Shown one piece after another: positions 42,287 through 47,125 of a DNA stretch of 47,125 nucleotides (the first letter of the stretch is position 1; every line of letters begins with the position of its first letter). The notes under the pieces were generated by a model, which saw nothing but the letters and a program-made list of their open reading frames with translations, ran no database searches and was not told the origin of the DNA. The stretch comes from Pseudomonas fluorescens. Lineage in GTDB: Bacteria > Pseudomonadota > Gammaproteobacteria > Pseudomonadales > Pseudomonadaceae. The translations under genes and the position numbers were made by a program. Where the stretch lies: positions 1 through 47,125 of the forward strand of contig NZ_CABVGX010000046.1 of the NCBI RefSeq assembly GCF_902497625.1, given 5' to 3'.

Positions 42287-42361
42287 AAAAGATCGCAGCC
42301 TTCGGCCGTTCCTACAGGTGTTCATCTTCCATGTAGAAACTGCCGAAGGCTGCGATCTTTT
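42287..42361. repeat. REP doublet of the AAAAGATCGCAGCC family
   Basis: Arms 42287-42316 and 42332-42361 are inverted, with a few mismatches. Same family as the 9.2-kb and 13.5-kb doublets. Lies after the glutathione peroxidase gene and is terminator-like (ends TTTT). Confidence 0.88.
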
Positions 42362-42460
42362 CGTTTCTGGCTCTTAATCACTTAAATCAATAGTGCTGTT
42401 AAAAGCTTGTCTGCGTCCATATTATCGTCGTCATAAAGTCATTCTTCGTGGAGCGTCGCC

Positions 42461-43564
42461 ATGCCCGTAAAAGCCCTGTTCAAACCTTTTCACCTTGGCA
42501 ATCTGGAACTGCCGACTCGCGTGGTCATGGCACCGATGACTCGTTCGTTTTCGCCGGGCGGCGTGCCCAATTCGAAAGTGATTGAGTACTACCGTCGCCG
42601 TGCTGCAGCGGGCGTGGGGTTGATCATCACCGAGGGCACCACGGTTGACCACAAGGCTTCAAATGGTTATCCGAACGTGCCGCACTTTTACGGTGAAGCG
42701 GCGCTGGCGGGCTGGAAAAAAGTCGTCGACGCCGTGCATGCCGAGGGCGGCAGGATTGTTCCGCAACTGTGGCACGTCGGCAGTGTGCGACGCATCGGTA
42801 CGGAACCGGACGCCAGCGTTCCGGCCTACGGTCCGTCAGAAAAGCTCAAGGACGGTCAGGTCGTGGTTCACGGCATGACCCGGCAGGATATTCAGGACGT
42901 CATAGCCGCCTTCGCCCAGGCCGCGAAGGATGCGCAAAGTATCGGCATGGACGGCGTCGAAATCCACGGTGCCCACGGTTACCTGGTCGATCAGTTTTTT
43001 TGGGAAGGTAGCAACCAGCGCACGGACGAGTACGGTGGCAGCCTGGCGAACCGCTCGCGCTTCGCCATTGAATTGATTCAGGCCGTGCGTGCGGCGGTCG
43101 GTGAAGATTTCCCGATCATCTTGCGTTTCTCGCAGTGGAAACAACAGGACTACACCGCGCGTCTGGTGCAAACGCCGGAGGCTCTGGGTGAATTCCTCAA
43201 GCCGTTGTCCGACGCCGGCGTGGACATTTTCCACTGTTCGACGCGGCGTTTCTGGGAACCGGAGTTCGACGGTTCGCAATTGAACCTCGCAGGCTGGACG
43301 CGAAAACTGACCGGCAAGCCAACCATCACCGTCGGCAGCGTCGGTCTGGATGGCGAATTCCTGCAGTTCATGGTCAACACAGACAAGATCGCGCAGCCGG
43401 CCAGCCTGGAAAAACTCCTGGAGCGCCTGAACAATGACGAGTTCGACCTGGTGGCGGTAGGGCGCGCGCTGCTGGTCGATCCGGATTGGGCGCAGAAAGT
43501 GCGTGACGGCCGTGAAGGCGACATTCTGCCGTTCAGCCGTGAGGCGTTGATGACGCTGGTATAA
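42461..43564 (+). CDS. NADH:flavin oxidoreductase of the Old Yellow Enzyme family
   Basis: 367 residues, FMN-binding TIM barrel. 'LPTRVVMAPMTRSFSPGG' (about 17-34), 'VPQLWHVGSVRR' (about 99-110) and 'HGAHGYLVDQFFWEGSNQRT' (about 167-186) bind flavin and substrate, and 'RSRFAIELIQAVR' is the family arginine block. Class resembles N-ethylmaleimide reductase and related ene-reductases, acting on activated double bonds of enones and nitro-compounds. Substrate unknown. Monocistronic between two REP doublets. Confidence 0.88.
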   Translation: MPVKALFKPFHLGNLELPTRVVMAPMTRSFSPGGVPNSKVIEYYRRRAAAGVGLIITEGTTVDHKASNGYPNVPHFYGEAALAGWKKVVDAVHAEGGRIVPQLWHVGSVRRIGTEPDASVPAYGPSEKLKDGQVVVHGMTRQDIQDVIAAFAQAAKDAQSIGMDGVEIHGAHGYLVDQFFWEGSNQRTDEYGGSLANRSRFAIELIQAVRAAVGEDFPIILRFSQWKQQDYTARLVQTPEALGEFLKPLSDAGVDIFHCSTRRFWEPEFDGSQLNLAGWTRKLTGKPTITVGSVGLDGEFLQFMVNTDKIAQPASLEKLLERLNNDEFDLVAVGRALLVDPDWAQKVRDGREGDILPFSREALMTLV

Positions 43565-43580
43565 GCGGCGTTTTCATTGA

Positions 43581-43670
43581 CGCCTTCGCGAGCAAGCCCG
43601 CTCCCACATTCGACCCGATTCATCTGAAAGATCTCGGTTAAATGTGGGGGCGGGCTTGCTCGCGAAGGCG
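43581..43670. repeat. REP doublet of the TGTGGGAGCGGGCTTGC family
   Basis: Arms 43581-43610 and 43641-43670 are 30-base reverse complements with one mismatch. Lies between convergent oxidoreductase and glycosyltransferase genes. Confidence 0.92.
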
Positions 43671-43690
43671 GCATCCATGCCACCAAATAT

Positions 43691-44866
43691 TCAGGGACTG
43701 GTCGGTGCGTTAGGCACCACCATTTCCCCCACACAAGCCCCGCGCAACTGCCCCTCGAACTGCTCGATAATCGTCGCCCAGCCCTGACGGCTTGCGTGCT
43801 GGCGCGCATTCAGGCGCACGCAACGCAGGGTTTCACGCTCTTCCAGCAGCCAGACCGCCGCCTCACAAAACGCTTCTTCATCCCCCGGCATCGCCAGCAC
43901 GCCGTTGTAGCCGTGGCGGATATGCTGTGCCGCAGCCGCCTGATCGTAAGCCACCACGCCCAGCCCCGAAGCCAATGCCTCGAGCACCACATTGCCGAAG
44001 GTTTCAGTCAGGCTCGGGAACACGAAAACATCCCCCGAGGCATAGTGGCTGGCCAACGCTTCGCCGCGCTGAGCTCCGCAGAAAATCGCGTCCGGTAATT
44101 GCTGCTGCAACGCGGCCCGCTGCGGTCCGTCACCGACCACGATCAGCTTCAGATGGCGTTGTGGATAGGCGCATTGCAGGCGCTCGAAGCAAGGTTTGAG
44201 CAAAGCGAGATTCTTCTCCGGCGCCAGGCGTCCTACATGGATGACGGCAATGTCGTCCTCTGCCAGACCCCATTGCTCGCGTAGCGACTGCAGGCGTTTG
44301 ACCGGATTGAAAAGCTGGCTGTCCACCCCGCGAGACAACAATGCCAGGCGCTCGAAATGCCGCCGCTCCAGTTCCAGCCGCTGGCTGACACTCGGTACCA
44401 GCGTCAAAGTCGAGCGATTGTGGAACCAGCGCAAATAATGCGTCAGCAAGCGCGAGAGCATCCCCAGTCCATATTGGCTGGTGTACTGCTGGAAATTGGT
44501 ATGAAAACCGCTGACTACGCAAATCCCCAGGCGCCGTGCGGCGCGTAACGCGGACAGTCCCAACGGACCTTCGGTGGCGATGTACAACACGTCCGGCCGA
44601 TGACGCTGCCAGCGCCGCAACAATTTGTGCATCGACGACTGACCCCATTGCAGGCCCGGATAGCCCGGCAGTGGCCAGCCCCGGCACAACAGCAAATCTT
44701 CACCGCTGCCAGACGGCGAGTCGCAGCCCTGCCGAGGTCGCACCAGCTCCACTTGATGCCCGCGCGCGCGCAAACCGTCGCACAAGCGACCAAGGGTGTT
44801 GGCCACTCCATTGATTTCGGGAGGAAAGGTTTCGGTGATCAGGGTGATATGCAGAGCTGTCGTCAT
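43691..44866 (-). CDS. Glycosyltransferase family 4 (GT-B), probably phosphate-starvation induced
   Basis: 391 residues. N-terminal 'LITETFPPEINGVANTLGRL' (about 7-26), then the donor-binding half with 'HVGRLAPEKNLALL', 'VGDGPQRAAL' and 'SLTETFGNVVLEALASGLGV' (about 297-316), the E-x7-E motif of retaining GT4 enzymes. Such enzymes mannosylate or glucosylate lipids. A Pho-box-like triple repeat lies 34 bases upstream, and from memory the PAO1 homologue PA0842 is near phosphate genes. The start at 44866 is chosen; the ATG at 44890 would lie 10 bases from that site. Confidence 0.85.
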   Translation of the reverse strand: MTTALHITLITETFPPEINGVANTLGRLCDGLRARGHQVELVRPRQGCDSPSGSGEDLLLCRGWPLPGYPGLQWGQSSMHKLLRRWQRHRPDVLYIATEGPLGLSALRAARRLGICVVSGFHTNFQQYTSQYGLGMLSRLLTHYLRWFHNRSTLTLVPSVSQRLELERRHFERLALLSRGVDSQLFNPVKRLQSLREQWGLAEDDIAVIHVGRLAPEKNLALLKPCFERLQCAYPQRHLKLIVVGDGPQRAALQQQLPDAIFCGAQRGEALASHYASGDVFVFPSLTETFGNVVLEALASGLGVVAYDQAAAAQHIRHGYNGVLAMPGDEEAFCEAAVWLLEERETLRCVRLNARQHASRQGWATIIEQFEGQLRGACVGEMVVPNAPTSP

Positions 44867-44899
44867 GACCTCAGTGTCGGCTGAGGCCATTGCGTCGTT

Positions 44900-44928
44900 G
44901 TGACAGTCATATGACGCGTTTGTGACGG
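44900..44928 (-). promoter_or_regulatory. Pho-box-like triple direct repeat before the glycosyltransferase gene
   Basis: On the minus strand CGTCAC, CGTCAT and TGTCAC follow with GTCA at exact 11-base spacing (44922-44928, 44911-44917, 44900-44906). This is the helical spacing of PhoB half-sites (CTGTCAT). PhoB would bind three units and activate the glycosyltransferase. No clean -10 could be placed. Confidence 0.65.
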
Positions 44929-44929
44929 C

Positions 44930-45682
44930 TCATCGCTGCGTCACCAGGTTTTCCGCACCGCGCTCACGCACCCAAAATAGCGTCGCCCCCGCCACGGCCG
45001 CCGGCATCATCAGAATATTCACCACCGGAATCAGCAACACCAGATAAACGCTGCCGCCGAAACTCATGCTCTGCCAGCGCTTTTCGCGCAGCCAGGCGAG
45101 CATCTCGTTCCAGCCCAGTTTGTGGTTATCCGCCGGGTAGTCGATGTACTGGATCGCCATCATCCACACACCGAACAGCAACCACAGCGGCGCGGCGATA
45201 ATGTTGACCACCGGTATGAACGAGAGAATGAACAGGCCAATGGCGCGCGGCAGGAAGTAGCCGAGTTTGCGCATCTCCCTCGACAGCGTCCGTGGGATCA
45301 TTGCGATCAATTCGCCCCAGCTGAAGGCCGGGAAGTCGTCGGTGCCGCGCACCACTACCTCGACTTTCTCGGCAAGGAAGCCGTTGAAGGGCGCGGCGAT
45401 GATGTTGGCGAGCATAGTGAACGTAAAAAACACCATGAAGACCACCAGCACCACGAATATTGGCCACAGCACATAGCTGAGGAAGCTTAGCCATTCAGGC
45501 AGCGACGGCATCAGGGTATCGACCCACAGGCTGAACTGATGGCCAGCCAGGTAAATCAATCCGACGAACAGCAACAGGTTGATTACCAGTGGCAGCAGGA
45601 CGAATAAACGCAGGCTGGGACTGAGGACCAGCTTGAGTCCTTCGCGCAAATATTGCGGGCCAGACAGTACGGGTGCAGGCAT
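44930..45682 (-). CDS. cysZ: Sulfate transporter CysZ
   Basis: 250 residues, about four to six hydrophobic segments with the family regions 'SGPQYLREGLKLVLSPSLRL' (about 5-24), 'MLANIIAAPFNGFLAEKVE' (about 90-108) and 'FSFIPVVNIIAAPLWLLFG'-type residues (about 154-171). CysZ conducts sulfate into the cell for the cysD/cysNC pathway encoded at 34-37.6 kb. Start at 45682 with GGAGCACGAT ahead. Usual length. Lies upstream of the Pho-box-like site, same strand as the glycosyltransferase. Confidence 0.93.
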   Translation of the reverse strand: MPAPVLSGPQYLREGLKLVLSPSLRLFVLLPLVINLLLFVGLIYLAGHQFSLWVDTLMPSLPEWLSFLSYVLWPIFVVLVVFMVFFTFTMLANIIAAPFNGFLAEKVEVVVRGTDDFPAFSWGELIAMIPRTLSREMRKLGYFLPRAIGLFILSFIPVVNIIAAPLWLLFGVWMMAIQYIDYPADNHKLGWNEMLAWLREKRWQSMSFGGSVYLVLLIPVVNILMMPAAVAGATLFWVRERGAENLVTQR

Positions 45683-45996
45683 ATCGTGCTCCGAGCGAAG
45701 GGAAACGCGCCGACCTTACCGGCTTTGCCACACGGGCGAAAGCACAGCGGCAGCATCGACATCAACGGTAACAAAGGCGTCTATATATTTGCGGTAACCG
45801 AATAGAGACCGCCTATGAGCTGGATTGTTATTCGGTATTTCCTTAATCTTCGCCCCCTCGATACGCTGCACCCATTCTTTTACAGGACTGTCGAGTTCAA
45901 GCCTTCCCCAAGTGCTTTCAACGGTCCTTTTTTATTCACGCCGGCCAACCCGGCGTTCCGCGCCAGATGTTTCGGGCCGGTCAACAGGAGCAGGTC
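45683..45996. other. Divergent cysZ-trxB intergenic region without a gene
   Basis: 314 bases. Visible features: TATATA at 45782-45787, an inverted repeat ACCGAATA (45797-45804) and TATTCGGT (45829-45836) 24 bases apart, and the trxB ribosome site AACAGGAG (45984-45991). A 69-codon open frame at 45815-46024 has no family features and runs through the trxB ribosome site. Confidence 0.6.
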
Positions 45997-46959
45997 ATGT
46001 CTGAAGTCCGTCATTCGCGAGTGATTATTCTCGGTTCCGGCCCTGCCGGTTACAGCGCTGCTGTCTACGCGGCCCGTGCCAATCTCAAGCCGCTGCTGAT
46101 CACCGGCATGCAGGCCGGCGGTCAACTGACCACCACCACCGAAGTCGACAACTGGCCGGGCGATGTCCACGGTCTGACCGGCCCGGCATTGATGGAGCGT
46201 ATGAAAGAGCACGCTGAACGTTTTGAAACCGAGATCGTCTTTGATCACATCAACGCGGTGGACTTCGCTTCCAAGCCTTACAGCCTGACCGGCGACAGCG
46301 CGACTTACACCTGCGACGCGCTGATCATCGCCACCGGCGCCAGCGCTCGCTATCTTGGCCTGCCGTCGGAAGAGGCGTTCATGGGCAAAGGCGTTTCGGC
46401 CTGCGCGACCTGCGACGGTTTCTTCTACCGCAACAAGCCAGTGGCTGTGGTCGGTGGCGGCAACACTGCTGTCGAAGAGGCGCTGTACCTGGCCAACATC
46501 GCCAGCACCGTGACCCTGGTCCACCGTCGCGAAACGTTCCGTGCCGAGAAGATTCTGATCGACAAGCTGCACGCTCGCGTTGCCGAGGGCAAGATCATCC
46601 TCAAGCTTAACGCCACCCTCGACGAAGTCCTGGGCGACAACATGGGCGTTACAGGTGCCCGTCTGAAGAACAACGATGGCAGCTTCGACGAGCTGAAAGT
46701 CGACGGCGTGTTCATTGCCATCGGCCACACCCCGAACACTTCGTTGTTCGCAGGCCAGCTGACCATGAAAGACGGTTACCTGGTGGTGCATGGCGGCCGT
46801 GAAGGCAACGCTACCGCCACCAACATCGACGGCATCTTCGCCGCCGGTGACGTAGCGGATCACGTCTACCGCCAGGCGATCACCTCGGCCGGCGCCGGCT
46901 GCATGGCGGCACTGGACGCCGAGCGTTATCTGGACGGTCTGCAGAACGCTTCGTTCTGA
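45997..46959 (+). CDS. trxB: Thioredoxin-disulfide reductase
   Basis: 320 residues. FAD site 'GSGPAGYSAAVYAARANL' (13-30), redox pair Cys136-Ala-Thr-Cys139, NADPH site 'GGGNTAVEEALYLANIA' and second FAD site 'GIFAAGDVADHVYRQAIT' (about 277-294). It reduces thioredoxin with NADPH; targets include APS/PAPS reductase and thiol peroxidases encoded nearby. Start at 45997 with AACAGGAG ahead; an upstream frame to 45967 adds ten unlike residues. Corresponds to trxB2 (PA0849) by position. Confidence 0.96.
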   Translation: MSEVRHSRVIILGSGPAGYSAAVYAARANLKPLLITGMQAGGQLTTTTEVDNWPGDVHGLTGPALMERMKEHAERFETEIVFDHINAVDFASKPYSLTGDSATYTCDALIIATGASARYLGLPSEEAFMGKGVSACATCDGFFYRNKPVAVVGGGNTAVEEALYLANIASTVTLVHRRETFRAEKILIDKLHARVAEGKIILKLNATLDEVLGDNMGVTGARLKNNDGSFDELKVDGVFIAIGHTPNTSLFAGQLTMKDGYLVVHGGREGNATATNIDGIFAAGDVADHVYRQAITSAGAGCMAALDAERYLDGLQNASF

Positions 46960-46974
46960 CTGCGCAGAAATTAC

Positions 46975-47000
46975 AAAACCGGCTTCGGCCGGTTTTTTTT
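46975..47000 (+). terminator. Rho-independent terminator after trxB
   Basis: AAAACCGGC, loop TTCG, GCCGGTTTT and further T residues. The tetraloop is the stable UUCG type. Confidence 0.93.
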
Positions 47001-47033
47001 GTGTCCCACGATTCACGGCCGATACATTTTTAA

Positions 47034-47123
47034 TGTGGGAGCGGGCTTGCTCGCGAAAGCGGCATATCAGTCGCCATTGATGTTGCCTGGCACACCGCTT
47101 TCGCGAGCAAGCCCGCCCCCACA
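47034..47123. repeat. REP doublet at the right edge
   Basis: Arms 47034-47062 and 47095-47123 are 29-base reverse complements with one mismatch, TGTGGGAGCGGGCTTGC family. It is the last feature before the window ends. Confidence 0.9.
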
Positions 47124-47125
47124 GG

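Noticed and set aside
45815..46024. 69-codon open frame between cysZ and trxB
   Set aside because: No motif, runs through the trxB ribosome site and start.

Overview
The window is chromosomal DNA of a Pseudomonas, most likely the P. fluorescens group. Evidence: high GC with strong GC3 bias, Pseudomonas-type gene sets (rpoN-hpf-ptsN-rapZ-ptsO, algW, a fused cysNC, sodA with its small partner gene), and many REP/REPIN-type doublets of the kinds typical of fluorescent pseudomonads. It holds no rRNA, tRNA, CRISPR array, transposase, integrase or prophage gene. Nearly all of it is core genome, in tight operons.

Layout. 0-6.6 kb (+): end of mreC, mreD, maf, rng (RNase G), yhdP: cell shape, nucleotide sanitation, rRNA processing, envelope lipid transport. 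6.7-11.3 kb: a nitrilase-family amidase with tldD, darP on the opposite strand, and pmbA/tldE. 11.4-13.5 kb: an iron-regulated unit with a Fur-box-like site, a small TPR-like gene, Mn superoxide dismutase and a ZIP metal transporter. 13.6-20.6 kb (-): kdsD-kdsC-lptC-lptA-lptB (LPS Kdo synthesis and LPS export), then rpoN-hpf-ptsN-rapZ-ptsO (sigma-54 and the nitrogen PTS). 20.9-25.6 kb (+): mlaFEDCB (phospholipid trafficking), ibaG, murA. 25.9-29.0 kb (+): hisG, hisD, hisC. 29.1-33.2 kb (-): a two-gene TonB receptor/DUF4198 module under a striking palindrome, then algW. 33.3-37.6 kb (+): a Nif3-like gene, cysD, an inserted four-helix-bundle (S23/IVP) gene bounded by inverted repeats, and cysNC. 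37.8-40.8 kb (-): acyltransferase and pta. 40.9-47 kb: DUF3565 gene, slyD, glutathione peroxidase, an Old-Yellow-Enzyme-type oxidoreductase, a glycosyltransferase behind a Pho-box-like triple repeat, cysZ and trxB.

From memory of P. aeruginosa PAO1 (not searched), positions 1-37.6 kb follow the PA4479-to-PA4442 order and 37.8-47 kb follow PA0835-to-PA0849. The window would therefore carry a rearrangement junction just after cysNC. Differences from that order stand out: no fagA-fumC before the sodA cluster, no ackA beside pta, an extra receptor module between hisC and algW, and the S23-like insertion between cysD and cysN.

The best candidate for an under-described system is that S23/four-helix-bundle insertion. 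It is AT-richer than its surroundings, lies inside the ATP-sulfurylase operon, is bounded by 26-bp inverted repeats (22 of 26 matching) and has a third copy of the same repeat just after cysNC. Second is the 42-bp near-perfect palindrome over the start codon of the TonB receptor.
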